Shown: positions 1 through 8,121 of the stretch, piece after piece
Numbering within the stretch: position 1 is the first letter of the stretch
Layout of the letters: each line of letters begins with the position of its first letter
Origin: an uncultured Pelagibacteraceae bacterium
GTDB taxonomy: Bacteria; Pseudomonadota; Alphaproteobacteria; Pelagibacterales; Pelagibacteraceae
Reading direction: 5' to 3'
Assembly: GCA_902567945.1 (NCBI GenBank)
Contig: CACFOC010000009.1
Coordinates: 1 to 34,899, forward strand
Length of the DNA: 34,899 nt
Program-made: the position numbers and the translations under genes
Notes under the pieces: generated by a model
What the model was told of the DNA's origin: nothing
Seen by the model: only the letters and a program-made list of their open reading frames with translations
Databases searched by the model: none

Positions 1-55
1 ATTTATCTAAAGGTATAGTTTTTTTCTTTTTTAAAATATTAACTATTTTATTCAT
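1..55 (-). CDS. MidA-like SAM-dependent methyltransferase, N-terminal fragment
   Basis: Only the first 18 codons lie in the window; the gene runs off the left edge. The reverse strand opens with an ATG at 55-53 that overlaps the lgt TGA stop as ATGA, a typical translationally coupled junction. The visible start reads MNKIVNILKKKKTIPLDK. A basic, short N terminus like this is compatible with the MidA/NDUFAF7 family (COG1565 methyltransferases), and I recall such a gene next to lgt in SAR11-type genomes. No catalytic motif is in view, so the family is inference from position and start sequence. That a gene begins here is fairly safe; its identity is not. Confidence 0.45.
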   Translation of the reverse strand, partial: MNKIVNILKKKKTIPLDK

Positions 56-846
56 TTTTTTATGGATTTGGCTATAAATAATCCAATAATTATTGTGAGC
101 AGACTTAACAAAGTTCCCATAGAAAAATTATTAAATAAAAGTCCAAGTTGGATATCCGGTTCTCGAAATAATTCTGAAAATATTCTTAGAAAAGAATAGA
201 CAATTAAAAAAAAGGCTGAAATAAAGCCAGTTTTATATATTAGTTCTTTTTTTAAAGCTAAATAATTTATTATTATAAATAAAACTACACCTTCTAAAAT
301 AGCTTCATACAGTTGTGAGGGATGTCTGGGCATAGAATCTACATTTGGAAAAATTACTGCCCAGGGTGCAGTAGAAATTTTTCCATAAAGTTCTCCATTT
401 ATAAAGTTAGCTAATCTTCCTAAAAAAATACCAATTGGGGCGACACAAGCTATTATATCAGAAAATTTAAAAAAATTATTATTAGTTTTTTTTGCAAATA
501 AAAAAATCGCCACTATAACTCCCAATAATCCACCATGGAAAGACATTCCTCCTCTCCAAACTTTAAAAATTTCTAGAAAATTTTCACTGTAATATTCAAG
601 ATTATAAAAAATTATGTAACCTATTCGACCACCAATAATTATACCTAAAATTAAATAAAGTATTAAATCATCAAAATCTGTTTTCTTTATTTTATTAAAA
701 TTATTATTAATATTACTGACTCTAGCGAGTATTTTTCTTCCATATGCCCAACCCAATAAGATGCCAAAAATATAAGCTATCGAATACCATCTAATTTGGA
801 ATATACCCAAATCAATTAGTACTGGATCAAAATTATGGACTATCAT
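52..846 (-). CDS. lgt: Prolipoprotein diacylglyceryl transferase
   Basis: Inner-membrane enzyme that transfers the diacylglyceryl group of phosphatidylglycerol to the lipobox cysteine of prolipoproteins, the first step of lipoprotein maturation. The 264-residue product has the usual Lgt length and several hydrophobic segments. It carries the family motifs: GGMSFHGG around residue 104 (the essential His region), GRLANFINGELYG at about 143-155 (Lgt signature with its conserved Arg), and RHPSQLYEA at about 174. The ATG at 846 is the first good start. The stop overlaps the ATG of the next minus-strand gene (MidA-like), so the two are probably coupled. Upstream and divergent is ubiK, an arrangement common in Alphaproteobacteria. 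Confidence 0.97.
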   Translation of the reverse strand: MIVHNFDPVLIDLGIFQIRWYSIAYIFGILLGWAYGRKILARVSNINNNFNKIKKTDFDDLILYLILGIIIGGRIGYIIFYNLEYYSENFLEIFKVWRGGMSFHGGLLGVIVAIFLFAKKTNNNFFKFSDIIACVAPIGIFLGRLANFINGELYGKISTAPWAVIFPNVDSMPRHPSQLYEAILEGVVLFIIINYLALKKELIYKTGFISAFFLIVYSFLRIFSELFREPDIQLGLLFNNFSMGTLLSLLTIIIGLFIAKSIKK

Positions 847-909
847 TTACAAAAAAAAAAGATTTATTTAATTAGTGAATTAAAATAACTTAATGATATT
901 AAAAAATAT

Positions 910-1176
910 ATGGAAAAATATAACAGATTTTTAAGAAATATAGCTGAATTAATTGAAAAAGGATTATTCACTTCAAAAGATATCAAAAAAGAACTAGAAA
1001 ACGTTATAAAATTCAATATTGATAACATTAAAAATAGACTAGATGTTGTTTCTAGAGAAGAGTTTGAAGTACAAAAGAAAATGATCGAAAAGATTAAAAA
1101 AGAATTAATTATGATAAAAAAAACGAAGAGGCAAAAAAAGTCTAATTATAATGTTAAGAAGGTAAGGAAATCTTGA
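910..1176 (+). CDS. ubiK: UbiK-family accessory factor (BMFP domain)
   Basis: Small 88-residue protein of the UbiK/YqiC (BMFP, DUF526) family, in E. coli an accessory factor for the O2-dependent steps of ubiquinone biosynthesis that interacts with UbiJ and lipids. The middle VSREEFEVQKKMIEKIKKE is the characteristic VSREEFE motif leading into a C-terminal coiled coil of charged heptads. The C terminus is very lysine-rich (KKTKRQKKS). It lies divergent from lgt, 63 bases away. The 3' end overlaps the 3' end of the convergent histidine kinase gene by 23 bases. The ORF is in the right frame for the whole family motif, so I accept it despite its small size. Confidence 0.85.
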   Translation: MEKYNRFLRNIAELIEKGLFTSKDIKKELENVIKFNIDNIKNRLDVVSREEFEVQKKMIEKIKKELIMIKKTKRQKKSNYNVKKVRKS

Positions 1177-2470
1177 CTCTAAGCCCTCTTAGAGGACTAT
1201 CCTCAAAAGAAATGCTTCCTCCATGCGAACGAATTATATCATTAGTAATCGACAATCCTAATCCAACTCCCGATTTATTTTGACCTCTACTTTTGTCAAT
1301 TCTATAAAAAGGTTTAATAACGTTTTGACGTTCATTTTCTGGTATACCCGGTCCATCATCATCAATTAAAATTATTAAATCATTCATTTTTTGTTTTGTA
1401 GTGATCTCCACTTTTTTTCCATAAGATAGCCCGTTATCTATTATATTAGCTAAGCATCTTTTAAACGAATTAGGTCTTAATTTAATTTCGTTAGTATTTT
1501 CTAGTTTTAAATATATTTTTTTACTATCATATTTATTTGCAATATCTTTAAGGATAAAATTAATATTAAGCAGACTTGTTTCTTCATTTTTTTGATATCT
1601 CGCGAATTCAAGATATTCGTTAAGCATTTTTTCCATTTCAGTAATATCATCACTCATTTTTTTTGCTAAATCTTCCTGTTTCAAAAAAGCTAATTGTAGT
1701 TTTAACCTGGTTAAAGGGGTTCTTAAATCATGACTTATTCCTGATAACATTTCTGATCTTTGATTCAAATGTATAGAAATCCTTTTTCTCATTCTATCAA
1801 ACTCATAAGCAGCTTGCCTTATTTCTTGGGCACCAGAAGGCCTAAACTCTTTTATGAGTTCACCCCTACCAAATCTTTCTGCCGCTTTAGCTAAATTTAC
1901 TATTGGCTTAGTTTGATTTTTTAAAAAAAATATTGCTATGGTTATTAGTAAAAGACCAGGCAAGGTTATCCATAAAGCAAATATACGAGCAGAGGATGGT
2001 GCAATTTTATTTTTAGGAAAAAATATTTGTAAAAAACCATTTTTATATTTTATTTTTAAATATACTGTTTCTTTATATGAAGTTGTATCGAACCAGTAAG
2101 CATCAGGAAAAGCTGATTTTAACTCTCTCCTTAAACTCCTATCCATTGGACTGAACCATCTTTCAGGTATTACAGCAGGAAAAATTTCATTTTCTTTTAC
2201 TCTAACAACAAAATCAAAATTTTTATTATATAAATCTAAAATTTCTTCCTTATTTTCTTGGTCGCTTTCATAAATTTCTAACAATGTTTTTACTTCACTT
2301 ACTAATGAACGAGTCATTCCTTTATTAGCTTTTATCCAGAGACTATCGAAAAAAACTACAGTAATAACTATCTGAAGTAAAATTATTGGTGCTGCTACAA
2401 TTATAAGAGATCTGTAAAAAAGTCTTTTCGGTAATATTTTTTTTACAAAATTATTCAATCCATAAAACAT
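1154..2470 (-). CDS. EnvZ-like membrane sensor histidine kinase
   Basis: Two-component sensor kinase of 438 residues. Residues about 19-43 and 163-184 are membrane helices flanking a roughly 120-residue periplasmic sensor region. A HAMP linker follows (about 185-235), then the HisKA domain with the phospho-accepting H247 in SGISHDLRTPLTRLK. The HATPase domain shows the N box (NIIDNGLSYG), G1 (DDDGPGIPE) and G2 (GVGLGLSI). Layout and H-box resemble EnvZ. The start overlaps the end of the response-regulator gene by 20 bases, so it is the cognate kinase of that regulator. The stimulus cannot be read from the sequence. It ends inside the convergent ubiK 3' end. Confidence 0.93.
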   Translation of the reverse strand: MFYGLNNFVKKILPKRLFYRSLIIVAAPIILLQIVITVVFFDSLWIKANKGMTRSLVSEVKTLLEIYESDQENKEEILDLYNKNFDFVVRVKENEIFPAVIPERWFSPMDRSLRRELKSAFPDAYWFDTTSYKETVYLKIKYKNGFLQIFFPKNKIAPSSARIFALWITLPGLLLITIAIFFLKNQTKPIVNLAKAAERFGRGELIKEFRPSGAQEIRQAAYEFDRMRKRISIHLNQRSEMLSGISHDLRTPLTRLKLQLAFLKQEDLAKKMSDDITEMEKMLNEYLEFARYQKNEETSLLNINFILKDIANKYDSKKIYLKLENTNEIKLRPNSFKRCLANIIDNGLSYGKKVEITTKQKMNDLIILIDDDGPGIPENERQNVIKPFYRIDKSRGQNKSGVGLGLSITNDIIRSHGGSISFEDSPLRGLRVKISLPS

Positions 2471-3128
2471 AGCCTTCTCCTCTTATAGTTTGTAAATATT
2501 TTGGGTTTTTTGGATCATACTCTATTTTTTGTCTTAATCTTGTAATAACAACATCAATAGTTCTTTCTTTAGCAATATTTATAATTTTACCAATATCATT
2601 TCTAGAAAATACTTTTCCGGGATATTTAAGCATTTTTTCCAAAATTTTCTTTTCTTGGGGGTTAATTTTTTTAGTTTCATTTTTTCTTTTAATATTTAGT
2701 TTTTTTAAATTTATCACTGAACTTCCTATATGTATTTCTTCGGGAAGAATAGGTTTTTGTACTTTATTTAATATGTTTTTAATTCTTAACAAAAGCTCTT
2801 TAGGCTCAAATGGCTTCGCAAGATAGTCATCCGCACCAAATTCAAGCCCTTCGACTCTATTTCTTGTCTCGCCTTTTGCCGTGAGAAGAATTATAGGAAC
2901 ATTCATATTTTTTTTTACTTCTTTTGTTAGCATTAATCCACTTTCTCCTGGCATCATAATATCTAAAATTATTATATCAAATTTTATAATTTCTAATTTC
3001 TCTTTAGCATCTTTTGCGTTCTGGGCGGTAGTAACTATGAAATTATTTTCTTCAAGATATTGTTTAACCAAATCTCTAATTCTGTCATCGTCATCAACTG
3101 CAAGTATATGAAATATATTTTTACTCAT
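2451..3128 (-). CDS. petR: OmpR/PetR-type response regulator
   Basis: DNA-binding response regulator of 225 residues. The receiver domain has the acidic cluster VDDDD at 11-15, phospho-acceptor D56 in IILDIMMPG, the LLTAK switch threonine and the LAKPFE lysine. A winged-helix OmpR/PhoB output domain follows, with ERTIDVVITRLRQKI as recognition helix region and the typical RGEGYVL end. It lies between a MarR gene (8-base overlap) and a histidine kinase gene (20-base overlap). The MarR plus OmpR-type pair matches the petP-petR arrangement known from Rhodobacter capsulatus, so the symbol rests on context as well as family. The target genes are unknown. Confidence 0.85.
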   Translation of the reverse strand: MSKNIFHILAVDDDDRIRDLVKQYLEENNFIVTTAQNAKDAKEKLEIIKFDIIILDIMMPGESGLMLTKEVKKNMNVPIILLTAKGETRNRVEGLEFGADDYLAKPFEPKELLLRIKNILNKVQKPILPEEIHIGSSVINLKKLNIKRKNETKKINPQEKKILEKMLKYPGKVFSRNDIGKIINIAKERTIDVVITRLRQKIEYDPKNPKYLQTIRGEGYVLWIE

Positions 3129-3558
3129 TAATAATTTTGTTTAATACCTTTTTGAATTTTAAAACAGAATCAGAATCTGAATTTTTTAAAGCATTATAAA
3201 TTTTTTTCTTTTGTTCAGTAAATATTTCATTAAAAATTTTTTTCCCTTTTTCATTTAAAAAAATATGTCTTTGCCTTGAATCAATTTCTCCTTTTTTAAT
3301 AATAATTGAATTATTTTTTATTAAGTCTTTTAAAATTCTATTCAAACTTTGTTTTGTAATTTTTAATTTATTTAAAAGTCCTGAAATTGTAATTCCATTA
3401 TTCCTTTCAACTAAAATGATGACACGATGATGTGCCGAACCAAAGGAATATTTCTTTAACACTTTTTTGGGGTCCGAATAAGTTTCTCTATAAACGTAAA
3501 ATATTTGTTCTATAAAATCTTTAATATTTTCATCTTTTAAATATAATAATTCTCTCAT
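3121..3558 (-). CDS. petP: MarR-family transcriptional regulator (PetP-like)
   Basis: Winged-helix MarR-type repressor or activator, about 145 residues. The central part NNGITISGLLNKLKITKQSLNRILKDLIKNN is the helix-turn-helix, and QRHIFLNEKGKKIF is the wing plus following helix. The ORF-track start (3564) is a TTG; the ATG two codons in, at 3558, is more likely and is used here. It heads the minus-strand operon MarR - response regulator - kinase, with overlapping stops and starts. MarR plus OmpR-type regulator is the petP-petR order of Rhodobacter capsulatus. The 92-base gap to ilvE holds a perfect palindrome that could be its operator. Confidence 0.8.
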   Translation of the reverse strand: MRELLYLKDENIKDFIEQIFYVYRETYSDPKKVLKKYSFGSAHHRVIILVERNNGITISGLLNKLKITKQSLNRILKDLIKNNSIIIKKGEIDSRQRHIFLNEKGKKIFNEIFTEQKKKIYNALKNSDSDSVLKFKKVLNKIINE

Positions 3559-3581
3559 AATCAATTTTTGGGTCAGTTATA

Positions 3582-3610
3582 TTGACATATCTATATAAGA
3601 TAGATACTTT
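3582..3610 (+). promoter_or_regulatory. Possible sigma-70 promoter for ilvE
   Basis: An exact TTGACA hexamer at 3582-3587 points toward ilvE. The best -10 candidates are GATACT at 3603 (15-base spacing) or TACTTT at 3605 (17-base spacing), both weak. The spacer contains the TATCT-N5-AGATA palindrome, so a bound MarR protein would block polymerase. The -35 is good, the -10 is not. Confidence 0.35.
3588..3602. promoter_or_regulatory. Palindrome TATCT-N5-AGATA, possible MarR operator
   Basis: A perfect 5-base inverted repeat with an AT spacer sits between the divergent petP-like gene and ilvE. It is about 30 bases upstream of the petP ATG and 48 upstream of ilvE. MarR proteins bind short palindromes in exactly this type of divergent region. 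In such AT-rich DNA a 5+5 palindrome can arise by chance, so the call depends on position. Confidence 0.4.
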
Positions 3611-3650
3611 TTTGAACTAAATAAATCAATTAAGATTAGTAAATTTTTTT

Positions 3651-4538
3651 ATGGAACCCATACCTTTTGATAAAAGATCGGGAAAGATTTGGTTTAACGG
3701 CAAGGCAGTAAATTGGCCTGATGTGAAGATTCATGTTTTAAGTCATGGATTACATTATGCTAGTTGTGTTTTTGAAGGGGAAAGAGTTTATGAAGGCGAA
3801 ATATTTAAACTTGAGGAACACACAGAAAGATTATTTCACTCTGCTTCCAGAATGGGATTCAAAATTCCTTATAGCCAAGAAGATATAAATCAATCTTGCA
3901 AAGAAATAGTTAAAATTCAAAAAGTACAAAATGGTTATGTTAGACCCGTAGCCTGGAGAGGCAGCGAAATGATGGCTATCTCTGCACAAAAAACAAAAAT
4001 TCACGTAGCTATTGCTGCTTGGGATTGGGGATCGTATTTTGATCCTAATCTTAAATTAAAAGGTATAAAATTAGATATCTCTAAATGGAAAAGACCTGCC
4101 CCTGACACAATCCCTTGGGACACAAAGGCATCTGGATTGTATATGATTTGCACTTTATCAAAACATGAGGCAGAAAAAAAAGGGTTTACAGATTCTTTAA
4201 TGCTCGATTACCAAGGTAATGTTGCAGAGGCAACGGGTGCGAATATTTTTTTTAAAAATAAATCTGGTGAATTACATACACCAACACCAGACTCTTTTTT
4301 AAATGGTATAACAAGAAGATGTATAATTGATATTGCAAAAGCTAAAGGAATAAAAATTTTTGAAAGAAAAATTAAACCTGAAGAGATGGCAAATTTTGTT
4401 GGATGTTTTCTTACAGGAACCGCAGCTGAAGTTACTCCAGTTTCTCAAATTGATAAATATAATTTTAGTGTTTGTAATGTAATTAAGGACTTATCAGAAA
4501 GCTATCAAGTTTTGGTCAGAAAAAAAACAACAGGTTAA
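3651..4538 (+). CDS. ilvE: Branched-chain amino acid aminotransferase
   Basis: Fold-type IV PLP aminotransferase for the last step of Ile, Leu and Val synthesis (2-oxoacid plus glutamate). The 295-residue length is typical. The Schiff-base lysine is K159 in PWDTKASGLYM, followed by the conserved MLDYQGNVAEATGANIFF strand with the glutamate that binds the pyridine nitrogen. The later FLTGTAAEVTPV loop binds the cofactor phosphate. D-amino acid aminotransferase and aminodeoxychorismate lyase share the fold, but the length and N-terminal SHGLHYASCVFEG favour IlvE. It stands alone on the plus strand between the divergent MarR operon and the convergent pgsA, 11 bases away. Confidence 0.92.
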   Translation: MEPIPFDKRSGKIWFNGKAVNWPDVKIHVLSHGLHYASCVFEGERVYEGEIFKLEEHTERLFHSASRMGFKIPYSQEDINQSCKEIVKIQKVQNGYVRPVAWRGSEMMAISAQKTKIHVAIAAWDWGSYFDPNLKLKGIKLDISKWKRPAPDTIPWDTKASGLYMICTLSKHEAEKKGFTDSLMLDYQGNVAEATGANIFFKNKSGELHTPTPDSFLNGITRRCIIDIAKAKGIKIFERKIKPEEMANFVGCFLTGTAAEVTPVSQIDKYNFSVCNVIKDLSESYQVLVRKKTTG

Positions 4539-4549
4539 AAATTTTTATA

Positions 4550-5119
4550 TTAACTACTAGCGTGATCAATTCCTTTTTTTACATAATCATATCCTGTGTA
4601 AAGAGTCAGGAAAGCTGAAAGCCATAATAAAATAATTCCAATTGTATGAGCATTATAATCTTGAAAGCTAATAATTCTATTTCCACTTTCTCCTGTTAAA
4701 AGAATTGCAATTGCAAACATTTGAATAAAAGTTTTAAATTTAGCCAATCCTGTTACAGGCATAGAAATTTTAGCTTTAGCTAAAAACTCTCTCAAACCTG
4801 AAATTAATATTTCTCGAGTAAGTATTATAATTGCAGCGATAACTTCATAATTTTTAATTATATCGTTCATGACCAGCAGAACTAAAGCAGCAGCTACAAT
4901 AATTTTATCAGCTATAGGGTCTAAAAGTTCTCCAAGCTTAGATTCCTCTTTATATAGTCTTGCCAATAAACCATCCAAGAAATCTGTAAAGCTAGCTAAT
5001 ATAAATATAAAAAATGGTATTAGATCTCCCAAAAAACCAGGTATGTAGAAGGTGATTACAAATATAGGCACCAAAATAATTCTTCCTATAGTCAAAATGT
5101 TAGGTATTTTTATTTTCAT
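4550..5119 (-). CDS. pgsA: CDP-diacylglycerol-glycerol-3-phosphate 3-phosphatidyltransferase
   Basis: Integral membrane enzyme that makes phosphatidylglycerophosphate, the precursor of phosphatidylglycerol (the lipid donor for the Lgt encoded nearby). The 189-residue protein carries the complete CDP-alcohol phosphotransferase motif, DG-x2-AR-x8-G-x3-D-x3-D, as DGLLARLYKEESKLGELLDPIAD. Several hydrophobic segments flank it. It is the last gene of the minus-strand run uvrB-SDR-folB-uvrC-pgsA, 9 bases after the uvrC stop. Other CDP-alcohol transferases (phosphatidylserine or cardiolipin synthases) share the motif. Length, NILTIGRI start and uvrC linkage, a common bacterial arrangement, favour PgsA. 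Confidence 0.93.
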   Translation of the reverse strand: MKIKIPNILTIGRIILVPIFVITFYIPGFLGDLIPFFIFILASFTDFLDGLLARLYKEESKLGELLDPIADKIIVAAALVLLVMNDIIKNYEVIAAIIILTREILISGLREFLAKAKISMPVTGLAKFKTFIQMFAIAILLTGESGNRIISFQDYNAHTIGIILLWLSAFLTLYTGYDYVKKGIDHASS

Positions 5120-5128
5120 ATATTTAAT

Positions 5129-6970
5129 TTAGCTGTGAAAAAAATCATGTATTTTTTTTGCTACAGCAATTTCTATACCTTCTACCTTTTTTAAATCATC
5201 AAAACTAGCTGATTCGACAGCCCTAGCTGATCCAAAATAATTCAATAAAGCTCTTTTTCTTGTTCTTCCAATGCCATTTATTTGATCCAACAAAGATTTG
5301 GTTAAATTTTTCTTTCTTTTCATTCTATGGCTGCTTACTGCAAATCTATGAGCCTCATCTCTCAATCTTTGAAGAAAAAATAGCAAAGGTTCTCTTTTGC
5401 TTAATTTAATAACATTAGTTTTATGAAAAAAGGTTTCATCTCCTTTGTTTCTGTTTTTCCCTTTTGCTATAGCTATTATAGGAATGTCATGAAAGCCGTA
5501 TTCATCCAATATTTTTCTACCTATTGAATATTGGCCTTTACCGCCATCAATTATTACCAAATCAGGAATCATAACATCAGCTTGTTTTTTACCTTTAATG
5601 ATTTTCGAAAACCTTCTTTCGAAAACTTCCTTTAACATTCCATAATCGTCCCCAGCTCTAAGTTCTGTATTTTTTATATTAAATTTTCTATATTTTTTTT
5701 TAATAAAGCCTTCCGATCCAAATGTAATCAAGGCTCCGACCGAGCTTGATCCTTGAATGTGGCTATTGTCATATACCTCAATTAATCTTGGTAAAACATC
5801 TAATTTAAATTTATCAGCAACTTCATTCAAAAGTTTATTATTAGTTTCAGATTCAAAAATTTTTCTTGTCAAAGCTTCTTTTGCATTTTTTTCAGCCATT
5901 TTAGATAATTTTAAACCATTTCCTTTTATGGGAATTTTTATAGATATAAATTTATCTTCTTTTTTTTCTAAAGCTGATTTAATTAGACTTAAATCTTTTA
6001 TTTTTTTATTAAGTAAAATTTCAGCAGGCACATTTTTGTTTTCGTAAAATTGTATAATAAATGAAGCCAACACTTCTTCCTCAGTATGAGATTTATCATG
6101 GGAAGGAAAATAAGACTGATTACCCCAGTTTTGTTTAGATCTATAAAAAAATACCTGAACGCAACTTTTTCCGGCTTCTTGTGCAATAGAAATAACATCG
6201 GCATTATCAAGATTTGTAGAACTTACACTTTGTGAGGACTGTATTTGAGTCAAAGCTTTTATTCTGTCTCTTAAAACTGCAGCTTTCTCATAATCCATTT
6301 TTTTACTACTTATTTCCATTTCCATCGATAATTTTTTTTGAATATTTTTGGATTTTCCTGAAAGAAATGATACGGCATCAGATACAAGTTTAGAATATTC
6401 AGTTTTATTTATGTAATCTACACAAGGTGCAGAACATCTTTTAATTTGATACAGAATACACGGTCTATCTCTATTTTTAAAAACTGAGTCATTACAAACT
6501 CTTAGTAAAAAAACTTTTTGCAGAATTTTTATAGTCCAGTTAGCGGATCCAGCAGAAGCAAAGGGGCCAAAATAATAACCATTTTTATTTTTTTTTCCTC
6601 TATGTTTGGATAATTGAGGCCAGTCACAATCTTTTTCTATAAAAATATAAGGAAAAGATTTGTCATCTCTTAAAAGAACATTAAATTTAGGTTTAAATTT
6701 TTTAATCAGATTTGCTTCTAAAAGCAAAGCTTCGGCTTCACTACTCGTTGTTACTATTTCCAAACTGTTTGTTAAGGCAAGCATCCTTTCCGTACGTATT
6801 GCCTGGTTCTGGTCCAGAACGTAACTTTTTAATCGATTTGGTAGATTTTTAGCTTTACCGACGTAGAGTACTTGACCTTTTTTATCAAGCATTCTGTACA
6901 CCCCTGGACTATTAGAAACTAAAGGTATTTTTTTTCTAATTAATTCTTTTCCAAAATCAAGATCCCTCAT
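5129..6970 (-). CDS. uvrC: UvrABC excinuclease subunit C
   Basis: Nuclease subunit of nucleotide excision repair, which makes the 3' and 5' incisions around a lesion after UvrB loading. The 613-residue protein starts with a GIY-YIG domain (SPGVYRM and [18 protein letters not shown], about 23-55). A four-cysteine-type region ([25 protein letters not shown]) and the UVR helix ([18 protein letters not shown]) follow. The RNase H-like endonuclease half contains [10 protein letters not shown] and [10 protein letters not shown] with its acidic residues. The tandem HhH motifs end the chain ([17 protein letters not shown] and [13 protein letters not shown]). The start overlaps the folB end by 14 bases. 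It is the fourth gene of the operon begun by uvrB. Confidence 0.97.
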   Translation of the reverse strand: MRDLDFGKELIRKKIPLVSNSPGVYRMLDKKGQVLYVGKAKNLPNRLKSYVLDQNQAIRTERMLALTNSLEIVTTSSEAEALLLEANLIKKFKPKFNVLLRDDKSFPYIFIEKDCDWPQLSKHRGKKNKNGYYFGPFASAGSANWTIKILQKVFLLRVCNDSVFKNRDRPCILYQIKRCSAPCVDYINKTEYSKLVSDAVSFLSGKSKNIQKKLSMEMEISSKKMDYEKAAVLRDRIKALTQIQSSQSVSSTNLDNADVISIAQEAGKSCVQVFFYRSKQNWGNQSYFPSHDKSHTEEEVLASFIIQFYENKNVPAEILLNKKIKDLSLIKSALEKKEDKFISIKIPIKGNGLKLSKMAEKNAKEALTRKIFESETNNKLLNEVADKFKLDVLPRLIEVYDNSHIQGSSSVGALITFGSEGFIKKKYRKFNIKNTELRAGDDYGMLKEVFERRFSKIIKGKKQADVMIPDLVIIDGGKGQYSIGRKILDEYGFHDIPIIAIAKGKNRNKGDETFFHKTNVIKLSKREPLLFFLQRLRDEAHRFAVSSHRMKRKKNLTKSLLDQINGIGRTRKRALLNYFGSARAVESASFDDLKKVEGIEIAVAKKIHDFFHS

Positions 6971-7385
6971 AGTCTTTTCTTGTTTTAAAAACTTCTACTC
7001 CAACTGATTTAGCATTTTTAATAGCTTCTGGTTTTTCAATTTTAATTGTTGCAGAATTAATTCTTTTATCTTCGAATATTTCTTTGAAAGAATCTTCAGC
7101 CAAACTTTCTAAAAAATTATATTTTTTAGTTTGACTTAAGTTTTCTAATTTATTTGTAATTTTTTCATAGTCTACTATGCTTTTTATATCTTTTTCATTA
7201 GGAAGAGAATTTTGGTTAACATCTAAAACTATATTGAATTTTATTTTTTGTTTTCTTATTTTTTCGTGTTGGTGAATACCTATTATTTCTTCAATAATAA
7301 AATCTTTAATAAATACAGTTCTTTTAATCGAACTTTTATCTTTTCTAGGTTTTAGTTCTACAATTTTAAAATTATTCTTTTTCAT
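6957..7385 (-). CDS. folB: Dihydroneopterin aldolase-like protein
   Basis: Member of the FolB/FolX tunnelling fold, expected to convert 7,8-dihydroneopterin to 6-hydroxymethyl-dihydropterin and glycolaldehyde in folate synthesis. The core [19 protein letters not shown] contains the substrate-binding glutamate. VDYEKI and FLESLAED carry the second conserved glutamate, and IKIEKPEAI carries the catalytic lysine before Pro. The ORF-track start (7421) lies 50 bases inside the upstream gene. The ATG at 7385 leaves 142 residues and a 14-base overlap, and is preferred. About 20 extra N-terminal residues precede the fold. The upstream neighbour looks like a pteridine reductase, supporting a pterin role. 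Confidence 0.85.
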   Translation of the reverse strand: MKKNNFKIVELKPRKDKSSIKRTVFIKDFIIEEIIGIHQHEKIRKQKIKFNIVLDVNQNSLPNEKDIKSIVDYEKITNKLENLSQTKKYNFLESLAEDSFKEIFEDKRINSATIKIEKPEAIKNAKSVGVEVFKTRKDYEGS

Positions 7386-8121
7386 TTTTCTTATTCCACG
7401 ATAAATTTTGGCCACTATCAACAGTTATAATTTGCCCTGTAACAGAATTATTATTGATCAAAAATTCAACGGTATCGCAAATATCTTCTAATCGAACAGA
7501 CTTTTTAAGAAGAGTAGATTTTACTTGATTTCTAAAATGTCTTTCAGTTTGCCTTTTACTTTTTATGGTTGGACCAGGCGCAATAGCATTAACTTTAATA
7601 TGAGGTCCTAATCGCATAGCCATAGTTTTGGTTAAAGTCTGCAAACCGCTTTTACTAATAGTATAAGACATGAAAAAAGGAGTAAGGTTGAATATTCTTT
7701 GATCAATAATATTAATTATATTAGATATAGTTTTTTTTGAAGCTTGTTTTGCAAATTGTTTAGTTAAAATGGTTGGAGCAAGAAGATTAATATTTAAATG
7801 GTCGTTCCAGCTTTTGGTTGTGAAATTTGTAATGTCGTCCTTTTCAAATAAAGCAGCGTTGTTTACAATACAATCAATTGTACCAAGTTTTTTTCTTGCT
7901 AAAGGTATAATTTTTTCTACTTGTTTTGGGTTTTTTAGATCAGCTTTTATTAAAGCCACTTTTACCCAGTTTTGTTCTATGATTTTTTTTAATTTTTTAG
8001 CTTTTGATGATGATCGAAAATAATGAAGAGCTATATTCCAGCCTTTTTCAGCAAAGTGTAATGCTATGGCCTTACCCACTCTTGTTGCTGCTCCAGTAAT
8101 TAATAAATTTTTATTTTTCAT
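7372..8121 (-). CDS. Pteridine reductase-like SDR (PTR1/FolM type)
   Basis: NADPH-dependent short-chain dehydrogenase/reductase, 249 residues. The glycine-rich motif is TGAATRVG (residues 9-16), with Arg where PTR1 and FolM also keep a basic residue. ALHYFRSSS at 31-39 resembles the HYHRSA cofactor phosphate-binding segment of PTR1. NNAA is at 87-90. The catalytic pattern is D140, Y153, K157. The usual SDR serine is replaced by Asp 13 residues before the Tyr, exactly as I recall for Leishmania PTR1 (D181, Y194, K198). It sits between uvrB (4-base overlap) and folB (14-base overlap). I infer reduction of dihydropterin or dihydrofolate rather than fatty-acyl or sugar substrates. The specific substrate is unproven. 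Confidence 0.8.
   Translation of the reverse strand: MKNKNLLITGAATRVGKAIALHFAEKGWNIALHYFRSSSKAKKLKKIIEQNWVKVALIKADLKNPKQVEKIIPLARKKLGTIDCIVNNAALFEKDDITNFTTKSWNDHLNINLLAPTILTKQFAKQASKKTISNIINIIDQRIFNLTPFFMSYTISKSGLQTLTKTMAMRLGPHIKVNAIAPGPTIKSKRQTERHFRNQVKSTLLKKSVRLEDICDTVEFLINNNSVTGQIITVDSGQNLSWNKKNEKE

Noticed and set aside
2881-3111. Plus-strand ORF antisense to the response regulator
   Set aside because: A hydrophobic, serine-rich translation caused by the opposite strand of the receiver domain; no start signal.
4539-4549. Shared bidirectional terminator between ilvE and pgsA
   Set aside because: Only 11 bases separate the genes and no stem is visible; the T-rich bases are ordinary for this DNA.
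5998-6210. Minus-strand ORF inside uvrC in another frame
   Set aside because: The uvrC frame is continuous here and carries conserved family sequence.
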